Assembly (NCBI GenBank): GCA_910589305.1
Contig: CAJUTV010000008.1
Location: 62,001-126,000, forward strand
DNA length: 64,000 bases
Reading direction: 5' to 3'
Origin: an uncultured Lachnospira sp.
GTDB lineage: Bacteria; Bacillota; Clostridia; Lachnospirales; Lachnospiraceae
Part shown: piece after piece, positions 1-9,657 of the stretch
Layout: every line of letters begins with the position of its first letter
How positions within the stretch are numbered: position 1 is the stretch's first letter
The notes under the pieces: model-generated
What the model was told of the DNA's origin: nothing
The model's database searches: none
The model's input: the letters and a program-made list of their open reading frames with translations, nothing else
Translations under genes and position numbers: made by a program

Positions 1-134
1 CCAATATCCATGCCTTTATATACCTGCATAGAATCTGCACTTATTATTTCTGCTCCAACTTTTTTTGCCAATTGAATAGAAATTTCAGTTTTTCCAACAG
101 CCGTTGGACCAGTTAAAATAATAATATTTTTCAT
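1..134 (-). CDS. miaA: tRNA dimethylallyltransferase, N-terminal fragment
   Basis: The reading frame begins at an ATG on the minus strand and runs off the left edge after about 44 codons. The visible protein starts [17 protein letters not shown], the P-loop of MiaA (GPTAVGKT), followed by an SADS-type segment and QVYKGMDIG, all typical of the family. MiaA adds the isopentenyl group to A37 of tRNAs reading UNN codons, the substrate later methylthiolated by MiaB, also encoded in this window. It begins 7 bases after the mutL stop, so it is probably the last visible member of a miaB-mutS-mutL-miaA cluster. It is truncated only by the window edge. Confidence 0.9.
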   Translation of the reverse strand, partial: MKNIIILTGPTAVGKTEISIQLAKKVGAEIISADSMQVYKGMDI

Positions 135-141
135 AATATGT

Positions 142-2097
142 TTAAACGAGCCGTTTAAATTTCCTTTCTATTTCATATTTTGACATTACAAGAAGGGTTG
201 GTCTGCCATGAGGACAATTATATGGATTTTCAGCCTGCATTAATTCATAAATTAGCTGTTTCACCTCATTTTCAGACAATCGATTGTTACCCTTCACTGC
301 TGCTTTACATGCCATTGTCGCTACACGCTGTGTAATAATATCAAGTGCTATAGGTTCTTTTCCAATTTTATCTAAAATATCAATAAACAATTGGTTCAAA
401 TCAATATTAGGCAAATCGGCTGGAATACCTGTAATCTTATAAGATTTGCCGCCAAAAGATTCAATCTCAAACCCTATTTTTTTGAAAATATCTATATTAT
501 CGTTTAGTGCTTGTTCTTCACGCATACTAAGTTCAACAATAATAGGCGGTGCAATCATTTGACAATCAATTGTTTTTTCTTTTAAGCGGCGAATATATCG
601 CTCATATATCACTTTTTCATGAGCGGCATGTTGGTCTATCATATAAAATTTATCTTCATATTCAATCAACCAATAGGTCTCAAATAATTGACCAATTATT
701 TTATAATCCGACTCTTTCTGCGCTTTTAATAACGGATTTTCAAATAAAGATAACTGTTTATCTTTTTCCTTATTTGTTTTGTATTCTTTATTGTCTTCTT
801 GTATCATCTCATTAGAGCGATTTATTTCAAATGGTTCTGGAAGTCGTGTTTTCTTTTGTGAGTCTTCTTTTAATTCAGTTGCATTGAACTGTTTTTGCAA
901 ATCTTGTATATGGTTTGAATTATTTTGTGAATTTATATTTTTTGTATTTTTAAATTCTAGTGTATTATTTGTTGTCCTACTTACATCATTTATTGATTGT
1001 TTCATTTGTTTTGGTTCAAATGAATTAGTCTGATAAATCGATTTTAATGGATTACCATTTGTTGTTTGTGATGGTACATTTTTATTTAAAGGAAGTTGTG
1101 TTTCTACTGCTAATTCTGTATTTCTTAATAGAGTTCTTATTGTATCAAACACAAAATTATATACGTAATCACTCTGTGTAAAGCGCAATTCCATTTTGGC
1201 AGGATGTACATTGACATCCATAATCAATGGATTCATCTGAAAATGAATGGCTGTAAATGGATAATTGTGAGGCATAATATATCCTTTATAGGCTTCCTCT
1301 ATCGCTTTGGTTATCATACTGTTTTTTATATATCGTCCATTGATAAAATAATTTTCATATGAGCGGTTTCCTCTGCATATAGCAGGTCTGCCAATATATC
1401 CATTAATTGTAATATCTTGTGTCTTTCCGTTTATATCCAATAAATTTCTAGTTATCTCCCGACCATAAATTTCATATATGATATCTTTAAGATTCATATT
1501 GCCTGCCGTATGTAATTTATTTTGATTATTGCTTATAAATCGAAAAGAAATATCTGGGTGAGACAAAGCAAGATGTTCTACTAATGAACCAACATAGCCT
1601 GCTTCTGTCTGTGCAGATTTTAAAAATTTTCTTCGCACAGGCGTATTGTAAAATAAATTTCTTACAATAAAAGTCGTTCCATCAGGAACGCCAACTTCCT
1701 CAAAACATTGCTCTATGCCGCCGTCCATCACATATCGATAACCAGTTATACTACGTTGCTGTTTTGTAATTAATTCAACTTGTGATATAGCTGCAATACT
1801 TGACAGAGCCTCTCCTCGAAAACCAAGTGAGGATACACAAACAAGGTCTTCAATACGTTTAATTTTACTGGTAGCATGGCGCAAAAAAGCAGTTTTTATT
1901 TCATTTCCATGAATACCTGTGCCATTATCTGTAATTCTTATAAAAGAAATGCCACCTTCTTTAATCTCAATCGTAATTGCACTAGCATTGGCATCGATAG
2001 CATTTTCTACTAATTCCTTTACAACAGAAGATGGTCGGTCTATTACCTCCCCAGCAGCTATTTTATTAATCGTATCTTGATTGAGTACTTCTATCAT
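142..2097 (-). CDS. mutL: DNA mismatch repair protein MutL
   Basis: 651 residues, normal for a Firmicutes MutL. The N-terminal GHKL ATPase shows [15 protein letters not shown] and GFRGEAL, the ATP-binding motifs. A low-complexity Asn/Lys/Gln-rich linker (about residues 335-455) separates it from the C-terminal dimerisation and endonuclease domain. That domain carries DQHAAHEK and CPHGRP, the metal-binding motifs of MutL homologues that nick the daughter strand. MutL couples MutS mismatch recognition to strand removal. The ATG is preceded by GAGG. Its leader carries the shared hairpin element described separately. It lies downstream of mutS but about 560 bases away, so it probably has its own promoter. 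Confidence 0.97.
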   Translation of the reverse strand: MIEVLNQDTINKIAAGEVIDRPSSVVKELVENAIDANASAITIEIKEGGISFIRITDNGTGIHGNEIKTAFLRHATSKIKRIEDLVCVSSLGFRGEALSSIAAISQVELITKQQRSITGYRYVMDGGIEQCFEEVGVPDGTTFIVRNLFYNTPVRRKFLKSAQTEAGYVGSLVEHLALSHPDISFRFISNNQNKLHTAGNMNLKDIIYEIYGREITRNLLDINGKTQDITINGYIGRPAICRGNRSYENYFINGRYIKNSMITKAIEEAYKGYIMPHNYPFTAIHFQMNPLIMDVNVHPAKMELRFTQSDYVYNFVFDTIRTLLRNTELAVETQLPLNKNVPSQTTNGNPLKSIYQTNSFEPKQMKQSINDVSRTTNNTLEFKNTKNINSQNNSNHIQDLQKQFNATELKEDSQKKTRLPEPFEINRSNEMIQEDNKEYKTNKEKDKQLSLFENPLLKAQKESDYKIIGQLFETYWLIEYEDKFYMIDQHAAHEKVIYERYIRRLKEKTIDCQMIAPPIIVELSMREEQALNDNIDIFKKIGFEIESFGGKSYKITGIPADLPNIDLNQLFIDILDKIGKEPIALDIITQRVATMACKAAVKGNNRLSENEVKQLIYELMQAENPYNCPHGRPTLLVMSKYEIERKFKRLV

Positions 2098-2218
2098 AAT
2101 AATTCCTCATTCCAAAGTGTAATATAAAAAATTTGTAATAGAAATTTATAAAAATAATTTCTATATTTCTATTATTGCAATAAACCTTATTTGTGACAAT
2201 TTAACACAAATAAGGTTT
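2098..2218 (-). promoter_or_regulatory. mutL leader: hairpin plus pre-Shine-Dalgarno complement
   Basis: A 14-bp perfect inverted repeat (2182-2195 with 2205-2218) encloses the loop TTAAATTGT, read on the minus strand. Seventy bases later, just before the Shine-Dalgarno GAGG, sits ACACTTT (2114-2120), which can pair with the loop's AAATTGT at 6 of 7 positions. A second weaker hairpin (ATAGAAAT/ATTTCTAT type) lies between them. This is the weakest sequence match of the leader family but has the strongest stem. The stem could alternatively act as a terminator, since T-rich sequence follows it on the plus strand. Confidence 0.5.
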
Positions 2219-2220
2219 TA

Positions 2221-2378
2221 TATTTTTTAATCTTATCAAGAAAGTTCTTTTCATCTCAATACCACAAAGTCATAAATGGTGATTGCTTATTTCAGTGGGT
2301 ATGTGTACATCGACTGAAAAACTGCAATAACATAAGACTATAAGTAAGTAATGCAGCAGATTGTAAATATCTGTTTTA
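2221..2378 (-). repeat. dispersed intergenic repeat, long copy 1
   Basis: This block matches 12431-12555. Shared segments in order are TTTTTTAAYCTYATCAAGAA, CATCTCAATACCRCAA and GCRGATTGYAAATRTC. The last segment, reverse-complemented, is the core (GATATTTGCAATCYGCT) of the short repeat family found six more times in the window. The rest of the gap, 2400-2655, is AT-rich and shows nothing I can name. Confidence 0.6.
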
Positions 2379-2655
2379 ACTCTTCAGCAATTTAGTTTCT
2401 ACAATAACAGATATATAAAAAATAAATATGTTAAGGCTATTTTTTATACAAATCTTTATTTATAAGTTCATTTTTGTACAAAAAATTTTAAATATATATT
2501 TTTATGATTTTATATTAAGTTTCATCGAATTGCAAAGAGATTATTGAATTTTATTTAATTTTTTGATAAAAACAATGTCCTATTAAAAGAACTTCAATTT
2601 TTTAAAATTTATTATTTTCTAATATAACATTTAATTTTTTTATATAGAAAATACA

Positions 2656-5313
2656 TCATTTCCAACGATTAACAATTTTTCCTTGCAATTTATATAATGT
2701 ATTTAATGCATCAATTGGTGTCATGCGTCCTATATCAATGTGTTTTATTTCCTCAATAATATCACTGTCATTTACCGTATCAAATAAGGACATTTGTTTT
2801 ACCTCAAGTTCATCTTCCTTGTGATACTGTGAATCAAGTTTTTTTGCTGTTTTGGAATACTGTGCAATATCTTTTGCTTTTTGTGATATATCCGCATCAC
2901 TTAATTCTAATACCAATTCTTTTGCTCTGTCAATAACGGCATCAGGAACGCCTGCAAGTTTTGCTACTTGTATACCATAACTTTTGTCTGCACCGCCTTT
3001 AATAATTTTCCGTAAAAATACAATATCGTCACCATTTTCTTTGACAGCAATACAATAATTATGTACGCCTTCCATAGTTCCTTCAAGTTCTGTAAGTTCA
3101 TGGTAATGCGTTGCAAATAATGTCTTGGCACCAAGAATTTTGGTATTGGCTATATATTCTACAACTGCCCAAGCAATGCTTAATCCATCAAATGTGCTCG
3201 TTCCTCGTCCTATCTCATCAAGAATAATTAAACTGTTTCGGGTGGCATTGCGCAAAATATTGGCAACTTCTGTCATTTCTACCATAAAAGTAGACTGTCC
3301 CGATGCCAAATCATCGGATGCACCAACTCTAGTAAATATTCGGTCAACAATTCCAATATTGGCAAAATCAGCAGGCACAAAACTGCCTATTTGAGCCATC
3401 AACACAATTAATGCTGATTGTCTCATATAGGTTGACTTTCCTGCCATATTGGGACCTGTAATAATAGAAATTCGATTATTGTTATTATTTAATAAGGTGT
3501 CATTTTCTATAAACATTTCATTGTTAATCATTTTTTCTACAACGGGATGTCTGCCGCCTTTAATTTCAATAATCCCTTTTTCATTGATTTTTGGTCGTGT
3601 ATAATGATTTTGTACGGCAACAACAGAAAGTGTAGCAAAGGCATCAATCATAGCAATTGCTTTTGCTGTATTTTGTATTCGTAAAACTTCTTTTGCAATG
3701 GTGTCTCTGACTGTGCAAAATAGTTCAAATTCAAGATTATTTAATTTATCCTCTGCACCAAGTATCATCTCTTCGAGGGTCTTTAACTCATCTGTCGTAT
3801 AGCGTTCTGCATTGGTCAATGTCTGTTTTCTCGTCCATTTATCTGGAACAAGATTTTTAAAAGAATTGGTCACTTCAAGATAATAACCAAAAATTTTATT
3901 ATATTTTATTTTTAAATTTTTAATGCCTGTATTTTCACGTTCTTTTGCTTCTAAATCAGCAAGCCATTGTCGTCCATCAGTCTTTGCTTTTCTAAAAGTA
4001 TCTGCTTCTTTTGAAAATCCTTCCTTGATAATTCCGCCTTCCCGAATGGTAATAGGCGGTTCTTCAACAATCGCCAAATTAATATATTCATATAAATCAG
4101 ACAAATCATCAAGCTGTTCATTATATTCTAAAAGTAATTTAGCATTTAGCCCCTCAATAATATGCTTAATATATGGCAGCATTTGCAATGAGTTTCTAAA
4201 AGAAATCAAATCTCTTGGATTGGCACTTTTACAGCTAATCTTTGCCATTAGTCGCTCTAAATCATATATCGAATTTAGATATTCTCTCAATTCATCTCTA
4301 TCTATTTGGTGATGATTAAATTCTTCAATAATGTCAAGTCTTGCATTAATATCATGTTTATTCATCAATGGCTGTTCTACCATAGTTCTTAAAGTACGAG
4401 CGCCCATAGCTGTTTTTGTCTTATCAAGTACCCATATAAGAGAGCCTTTTTTTTGTTTTTCGCGCATTGTTTCAACGAGTTCAAGATTGCGCCTAGAAGA
4501 ACTGTCTATAATCATATATTTATTGGTGGTATAAGGCTTGATAGAAACAATGTGAGATAAATTATTTTTTTGCGTTTCATACAGATAGATAAGAAGTGCT
4601 CCAGCGGCAATCGTTCCATTTTCATAGTCTTTTATTCCAAGACCGTCTATAGAACCAATATGAAAATGCTCCATTAATTTTGTTTTACAAGTTGTATCAT
4701 CAAAATATCGATTTTCAAGCGTTGACATAGTAATTCCAAGCTTTTCATTAATGAGTGTCAAATCAATTCCACTGACATTAAAATAATCATTGACAATAAT
4801 TTCAGATGGCGTAAATTTATTAATTTCATCAATAAGAAAAGAGGAATTATCAACTTCTGTAATATAGTAATCACCTGTAGAAAAATCACAAATAGATATT
4901 CCATATCGTTTATTGTGAAAATAAATGCTAAACAAATAATTATTTTTTGTTTCATCTAAGGCTTGTGTGTTTAAGTTGGTACTTGGTGTAACTACTTTAA
5001 TTACTTCCCGTTTAACAATACCTTTTGCTTCTTTGGGGTCTTCTACCTGTTCACAGATTGCTACCTTATGACCGTTGGCAACAAGTTTATTAATATAGGA
5101 TTCAGCCGCATGATATGGCACCCCGCACATAGGGGCTCTTTCTTTTTGACCACAGTCTTTACCAGTAAGTGTCAGTTCAAGTTCTTTTGATATAATGATT
5201 GCATCGTCAAAAAACATTTCATAAAAATCACCAAGTCTATAAAATAAGATACAATCTTTATAATTTTCTTTTGTGTTCAAGTAATGCTGCATCATTGGTG
5301 AATATTCACTCAT
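2656..5313 (-). CDS. mutS: DNA mismatch repair protein MutS
   Basis: 885 residues, full length. The N-terminal mismatch-binding domain carries GDFYEMF, with the Phe-x-Glu that stacks on the mismatched base (about residues 28-34). The connector, lever and clamp regions follow. The C-terminal ABC-type ATPase has Walker A GPNMAGKST and Walker B DEIGRGTSTFDG, followed by the ATHYHEL switch. MutS recognises mismatches and recruits MutL, encoded next downstream. An unusual 5' leader hairpin precedes it. Confidence 0.98.
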   Translation of the reverse strand: MSEYSPMMQHYLNTKENYKDCILFYRLGDFYEMFFDDAIIISKELELTLTGKDCGQKERAPMCGVPYHAAESYINKLVANGHKVAICEQVEDPKEAKGIVKREVIKVVTPSTNLNTQALDETKNNYLFSIYFHNKRYGISICDFSTGDYYITEVDNSSFLIDEINKFTPSEIIVNDYFNVSGIDLTLINEKLGITMSTLENRYFDDTTCKTKLMEHFHIGSIDGLGIKDYENGTIAAGALLIYLYETQKNNLSHIVSIKPYTTNKYMIIDSSSRRNLELVETMREKQKKGSLIWVLDKTKTAMGARTLRTMVEQPLMNKHDINARLDIIEEFNHHQIDRDELREYLNSIYDLERLMAKISCKSANPRDLISFRNSLQMLPYIKHIIEGLNAKLLLEYNEQLDDLSDLYEYINLAIVEEPPITIREGGIIKEGFSKEADTFRKAKTDGRQWLADLEAKERENTGIKNLKIKYNKIFGYYLEVTNSFKNLVPDKWTRKQTLTNAERYTTDELKTLEEMILGAEDKLNNLEFELFCTVRDTIAKEVLRIQNTAKAIAMIDAFATLSVVAVQNHYTRPKINEKGIIEIKGGRHPVVEKMINNEMFIENDTLLNNNNNRISIITGPNMAGKSTYMRQSALIVLMAQIGSFVPADFANIGIVDRIFTRVGASDDLASGQSTFMVEMTEVANILRNATRNSLIILDEIGRGTSTFDGLSIAWAVVEYIANTKILGAKTLFATHYHELTELEGTMEGVHNYCIAVKENGDDIVFLRKIIKGGADKSYGIQVAKLAGVPDAVIDRAKELVLELSDADISQKAKDIAQYSKTAKKLDSQYHKEDELEVKQMSLFDTVNDSDIIEEIKHIDIGRMTPIDALNTLYKLQGKIVNRWK

Positions 5314-5426
5314 TTTTTCCTTCCATTCTGAAGCGTTTAATATTTAAGAAAACACATAGAATTTTTAAATGGATATTTTCTGTTTTATTTTATATTTAAT
5401 AGAATTTGTGACGCTTCCACACAAAT
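5314..5426 (-). promoter_or_regulatory. mutS leader: hairpin plus pre-Shine-Dalgarno complement
   Basis: On the minus strand, the stem ATTTGTG/CACAAAT (5404-5410, 5420-5426) encloses the loop TGGAAGCGT. About 70 bases later, ACGCTTC (5330-5336) lies just before the AATGGAAGG ribosome-binding segment and is exactly complementary to GAAGCGT in the loop (7 of 7). These paired bases differ from those at nadA or pepD, yet complementarity is kept. Confidence 0.6.
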
Positions 5427-5482
5427 CTTATTATTTGTAGCTTATTGAAATAAATAGTTTGTCCAATAATTTACTCAGAATT

Positions 5483-6925
5483 TTATTCCATACAGCCAAT
5501 ATAATAAAATCCTTTGCTTTCTGTTAATTTTACTTTGATTATTTTGCCAATTAAAGATGCATCGCCAGGAAAATGAACTAGCATATTGTTTGTAAGCCTT
5601 CCTGTAACCAGCGAAGAATCTTGAGAATTTATACATTCAACTAAAACCTTTACAGTCTGTCCTGTATATCTTGCATGAACTTCATGTGATACACAACCTA
5701 CCGTTTCTAATAATCTATTAAATCGGTCTTTAACAATTGATTCAGGCACTTGCCCTTCCATACTGGCAGCAGGCGTTCCAGTTCTTTTAGAATAAATAAA
5801 TGTATAAGCACTGTCAAATTTTGCTTTTTGTATGACATCTAATGTATCCTTAAAATCATCCTCTGTCTCACCTGGAAATCCTACAATAATATCGGTTGTC
5901 AACGATACATCAGGCAATTTTTCACGAATTTTTTGTACCCAATCAAGATATTGTTCTTTTGTATATTTTCGGTTCATTATTTTAAGAATTTTGCTGCTTC
6001 CAGACTGTAGAGGAAAATGAATATGATTACATATTTTTTCAGAATGTTCCATAACTTCTAACAAGTCATCTGAAAAATCTTTTGGATGTGGTGTCATAAA
6101 ACGGATTCGTTCAAGCCCTTTAATTTTTTCAACCTCTTTAAGAAGCATAGCAAAAGTAAATGGTTCCTCAAATGTCTTGCCATAAGAATTGACATTTTGT
6201 CCTAAAAGCATAACTTCTTTTACACCATCATCAACCAATCGTTCAATTTCTCTTACAATTTCTATTGGTGGTCGTGATTTTTCACGTCCTCGCACATATG
6301 GCACAATACAATAACTGCAAAAATTATTACAGCCATACATAATATTTACACCGGACTTAAAAGGATATTTTCTAGCAGTTGGCAATTCTTCAACAACTTC
6401 TTTTGTATCATTCCAAATATCAATAACCTGTTTTTTTGTATCAAAATAAGTACACAAAAGTTCTGCAATTTTAAATATATTGAATGTTCCAAAAATAATA
6501 TTAACAAATCTATATGATTTTTTAATTTTTTCAACGACTTCTGATTCTTGCATCATGCAGCCACACAAACCAATTATCATATGTGGATTTTTCTTTTTTA
6601 AGACATGAAGCTGTCCCAATCTTCCATATACTCTTAAGTTTGCATTTTCTCGCACTGTACATGTATTATACAAAACCATATCTGCATCTTCAGAGTCAAC
6701 AACTTTGTAGCCAATCTCTCGCAAAATTCCAAGCAGTTTTTCAGAATCTCTAGCATTCATCTGACACCCGAACGTCTCTACATAACAGCTTACGTCACGT
6801 CCTAGTTGTTCTTTTAGTGCATGAACATGCTGCTGACATTTTGCTACATAGTATAACTGTCGTTCTGGTTCCATTGTTGGAGCTTCTTCTAGTAAATTTA
6901 TTCGTTCTATATTGTAATTGTTCAT
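5483..6925 (-). CDS. miaB: tRNA-2-methylthio-N6-dimethylallyladenosine synthase MiaB
   Basis: Radical-SAM methylthiotransferase that adds the methylthio group to i6A37 of tRNA, the product of MiaA. The N-terminal UPF0004 domain carries three cluster cysteines (FGCQMN, NTCTVRENA, GLCGCM). The radical-SAM motif is CNNFCSYC, and a C-terminal TRAM RNA-binding region follows. I start at an ATG with AAAGGA 9 bases upstream, giving 480 residues. The frame is open 28 codons further upstream, but that extension has no Shine-Dalgarno and is hydrophobic and family-atypical. It is the most upstream gene of the repair/modification cluster. Confidence 0.97.
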   Translation of the reverse strand: MNNYNIERINLLEEAPTMEPERQLYYVAKCQQHVHALKEQLGRDVSCYVETFGCQMNARDSEKLLGILREIGYKVVDSEDADMVLYNTCTVRENANLRVYGRLGQLHVLKKKNPHMIIGLCGCMMQESEVVEKIKKSYRFVNIIFGTFNIFKIAELLCTYFDTKKQVIDIWNDTKEVVEELPTARKYPFKSGVNIMYGCNNFCSYCIVPYVRGREKSRPPIEIVREIERLVDDGVKEVMLLGQNVNSYGKTFEEPFTFAMLLKEVEKIKGLERIRFMTPHPKDFSDDLLEVMEHSEKICNHIHFPLQSGSSKILKIMNRKYTKEQYLDWVQKIREKLPDVSLTTDIIVGFPGETEDDFKDTLDVIQKAKFDSAYTFIYSKRTGTPAASMEGQVPESIVKDRFNRLLETVGCVSHEVHARYTGQTVKVLVECINSQDSSLVTGRLTNNMLVHFPGDASLIGKIIKVKLTESKGFYYIGCME

Positions 6926-7029
6926 GTTATTTTTTCCTTTAATGATTCTATTAAAATGTGTTAAATATGCGTTATAAATTAAGATAACATTGTAAATATC
7001 AGATGTCAAATGTCTTTTTTATAAAATTT

Positions 7030-7060
7030 GGTGAGGTGGTGGTTTGGGTTGTGTGGTGGG
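7030..7060 (+). other. G-rich run between miaB and the TIR gene
   Basis: On the plus strand, six closely spaced GG or GGG runs occur within 31 bases of otherwise AT-rich DNA. The pattern could form a two-tetrad G-quadruplex. The rest of the gap from 6926 to 7191 is AT-rich without recognisable features. Confidence 0.35.
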
Positions 7061-7191
7061 AGATACTTGATGAGTATATTGCATATGTCGTCATTATAGG
7101 TATAAAATTTTTTAAAGCCTATATTTTTTAAATGTTCTTATAAATACTTACTATTATATTAGTATAATATTTTTACTAATATTTATTATTT

Positions 7192-7224
7192 AAAAACAAC
7201 CAACTTTTAAAGTTTGGCTGTTTT
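7192..7224 (-). terminator. intrinsic terminator of the TIR-domain gene
   Basis: Read on the minus strand, AAAACAGCCAAACTT pairs with AAGTTGGTTGTTTT through one wobble and one bulge, followed by a run of T residues. It lies about 220 bases after the TIR-domain stop, so it may be distal. Confidence 0.45.
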
Positions 7225-7445
7225 AACAGTATCTGTTGCTCCAGTAAATACTAGGCTTAACAATACTATTGTTAGTTATTAATTTGCTACTTATATGTCT
7301 TGGTCTTGTCTGATACTATCCCACATTATAAGTGATGATATGTAGAATCTTATCAAAAATATTATATCATAACTAATTATATATCTCTCACTTTTCTTAA
7401 TGCTAATATATATTGTAGATAAACTTTTTCACAACTACTTTTATA

Positions 7446-8093
7446 TTAATTTTCTAATATTGCTTTCTCTATTTGAATTTCTATCTCTTGAATATCTGGA
7501 TTATTCTTATTAGCAACGACACTTAAAAATTCCCCTATAGAAAAAGCAATACTTTTATAATTTTTTAATGTAATTATCTGTTCTGTAGCATTTTCTAAAT
7601 TCAATTCCTTTATAGCAGCTTCTAACTTATCACATTCTTGTTGCCAATACTTTATGTATTCTACATGTTTCAATGAATCATATATACCATGTTCTACTAC
7701 TACTGAAAATATTCTATCTTTATATTCTTGTTCTTTCATAATCTCTGTTACTTCAAACATACAATTTTTTGATTTTAAATAATAATCACTAACAATCAAA
7801 ACAGCATAGTCTTGATTTCTAATACTTTTCATAAATTCTCGAATACTTTTCCATGTGCCAATATCATGAATATCTCTTTTTACAGTAATATTAGAAAGAG
7901 TTGATAAATGTTTATCAATTCTATCTGCTATTTGTCTATCATGCCAATTATAGGAAAGAAATATTGTTTTATTGTTATTGTGCTTTACATTTTCTTCCAT
8001 TGAATGATTAAAATAATCTATTATACTATTTCCTTCTGTATAATTACTTCCTATTGTAATGCCTTGTAAATTACTTGTAATTTGTTGTCCCAT
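7446..8093 (-). CDS. TIR-domain protein
   Basis: 215 residues. From about residue 40 it reads TIFLSYNWHD, then a helix with ADRIDKHL, KRDIHDIGTWKSIREFM, VLIVSDYYLKSKNCMFEV and EIM. This order is that of a bacterial TIR domain: the FLSY strand, the D..W..I segment, and SDxYLxSxxCxxEV with the helix glutamate. Bacterial TIR domains often cleave NAD or make cyclic ADP-ribose signals in antiphage or stress systems; whether this one is catalytic is inference. The C-terminal part (about 165-215) is unassigned. GAGGAGG precedes the ATG, with a TATAAT-like -10 at 8124-8129. No partner sensor gene is adjacent; a decayed gene lies upstream. Confidence 0.8.
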   Translation of the reverse strand: MGQQITSNLQGITIGSNYTEGNSIIDYFNHSMEENVKHNNNKTIFLSYNWHDRQIADRIDKHLSTLSNITVKRDIHDIGTWKSIREFMKSIRNQDYAVLIVSDYYLKSKNCMFEVTEIMKEQEYKDRIFSVVVEHGIYDSLKHVEYIKYWQQECDKLEAAIKELNLENATEQIITLKNYKSIAFSIGEFLSVVANKNNPDIQEIEIQIEKAILEN

Positions 8094-8213
8094 AAAATTC
8101 TACCTCCTCTATAAAAACCTGCTATTATAATATTTAATTAGTACTTTACTTTTAGTAGCCATTTAATTATAAGTTGTACTAAATTAAAACATATGCTAAT
8201 TATCTAGCAACAT

Positions 8214-8652
8214 TTATTCTCCTTTATTTTTATATCTTAAACTTGAACTTTTTATTTTCAATTTTTTATACACTTTATACAGTTCTTCAAAATAATCCAA
8301 AAGGCTTACTATCATGTTGAATATACTTTCTTTTTGATTTTCTGAAACACTATCACACAGCTTATCCATATCCTACAACAATACTTCCTAACCCTCGTTA
8401 TTTCTAAATTTACTAATATCACAATATGTTAACATGATTTTATAAACTTCATTTAAAGACTATTTTAATTCTTTAAAATCATTTTCTTTTAAAGAACTGA
8501 TATTATTCGGATTCTTTTGCAAAGTCTTTGGCTTCTAACACGAAAAAATACCTTCTATTCTTTAAAATTTTTATAATATCCTTTTTTATTTTACAGAATC
8601 TTTATCAAATTTTGTTTCCAATACGACACTACTTTTATTTTTTTCTGTCAAA
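8214..8652 (-). pseudogene. decayed gene of unknown function
   Basis: Reading the minus strand gives a coherent but broken protein. A first segment is LTEKNKSSVVLETKFDKDS, then a frame change to KNRRYFFVLEAKDFAKESE, then another to ENDFKELK, a stop, NEVYKIMLTYCDISKF, two more stops, and the tail DYFEELYKVYKKLK. The reading is my manual translation. Codon content looks protein-like and helical across the breaks, which supports decay rather than random open frame. I do not recognise the family. A possible surviving fragment begins at the ATG of MDKLCDSVSENQ. Confidence 0.45.
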
Positions 8653-8661
8653 AATGTCAAA

Positions 8662-8702
8662 AAAAGCAGCTACTAGGAAACACATTCCTAATAACTGCTT
8701 TT
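8662..8702 (-). terminator. intrinsic terminator after the Rpn-like nuclease gene
   Basis: On the minus strand, AAAAGCAG and an inner TAGGAA pair with TTCCTA and CTGCTTTT, giving a long hairpin followed by TTTTTTT. It sits about 80 bases after the stop of the gene at 8784. Confidence 0.85.
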
Positions 8703-8783
8703 AAGCATTGATATAAATTAAATAATTGATAACACAATAAAAGAAAAAACTTATCTTCTTTTTATATTTATTCTTTCATTCAT

Positions 8784-9599
8784 TTATAATTGTCCATTTT
8801 CTATCATATCCTGTTGTATTTTTAAAATACGTTCTGCATCCATCTTTGCATACTGAGCAATAACATTGATAGGCACATCTTGTAATAACATTTCTTGTAT
8901 CATTTCTGTTTTGCCTTCTTGTCTGCCCTCTTGTTTGCCCTCTTCTACTCCAAGAAGGTGTATTCGTTCAGCAACTCCATACATTTCTCTTTTACCTCCT
9001 TCTGAATGTTTGATGTATTGCATTCGATTCGTAAAAGCTGGAAACTCTGGTTCATTGACCTCACTTTGCTTAAAAAGTTGCATAAGCTTTGCTATACGAC
9101 TTCCATCATTTACCTTACAGTTTACACAAACCGTCTGTAACCCATCCTCTATTTTTTTACCAGTTTCTCGTACAATTTTATCAATATGATATGTTGTTTT
9201 ATTCTGCTTTAATATATCAAACTCTGATATATAAACTATAATTACATTGGGTACATTTTCAAATCGACTTCCTGGTTCTGTTTCACTAGCTGTGATACAT
9301 GACGCATTATATCGTATCCTTTTAAAATTATTATCATTATTTGACCTCTGCACTTCCACATTACAAAGTGTTCCATCACCTAATATACACAAGGCATCTA
9401 ATCGTACAGAACGTCCTACCAGATTTTTCTCTTCTTTTTGAACCTCTACCTCTTCTACAATAAGGGCTTCATCCTCTAATATCACTCGTAGTATCTCTTG
9501 ACAAAAATCCTTATCACTTGCCAAAACTTCAAACAATACGTCATCGATTGGTCTTTGTTCCTGTAGTATGGTTACTATTTCTTCCCTTGTATGTTTCAT
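8784..9599 (-). CDS. Rpn-family recombination-promoting nuclease / putative transposase
   Basis: 271 residues. Near residue 65 it reads RSVRLDALCILGDGTLCNVEVQ in two parts (VRLDALC and CNVEVQ), the D...ExQ core of the PD-(D/E)XK_2 family, usually annotated as Rpn or PDDEXK transposase. Members are DNA endonucleases linked to RecA-independent recombination. The tail contains EEGKQEGRQEGKTEM, the Gly-Lys-Glu helix typical of the family, then a short C-terminal domain. It is a single gene with its own strong terminator. These genes are often multi-copy and mobile, fitting the decayed neighbourhood. No inverted repeats delimit it that I can see. Confidence 0.85.
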   Translation of the reverse strand: MKHTREEIVTILQEQRPIDDVLFEVLASDKDFCQEILRVILEDEALIVEEVEVQKEEKNLVGRSVRLDALCILGDGTLCNVEVQRSNNDNNFKRIRYNASCITASETEPGSRFENVPNVIIVYISEFDILKQNKTTYHIDKIVRETGKKIEDGLQTVCVNCKVNDGSRIAKLMQLFKQSEVNEPEFPAFTNRMQYIKHSEGGKREMYGVAERIHLLGVEEGKQEGRQEGKTEMIQEMLLQDVPINVIAQYAKMDAERILKIQQDMIENGQL

Positions 9600-9657
9600 A
9601 ACACCACTTTCAGCCTTTTATAACTTTTCTTTATTTTTACATATTTTTTTATTTTTT

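Noticed and set aside
141..159. Palindrome TTTAAACG/CGTTTAAA at the mutL stop as terminator
   Set aside because: It is mostly coding sequence for the last residues of MutL, has no T tract, and miaA starts 7 bases later.
6926..7009. 28-codon upstream extension of miaB
   Set aside because: No Shine-Dalgarno and residues unlike any MiaB; the internal ATG has AAAGGA at good distance.
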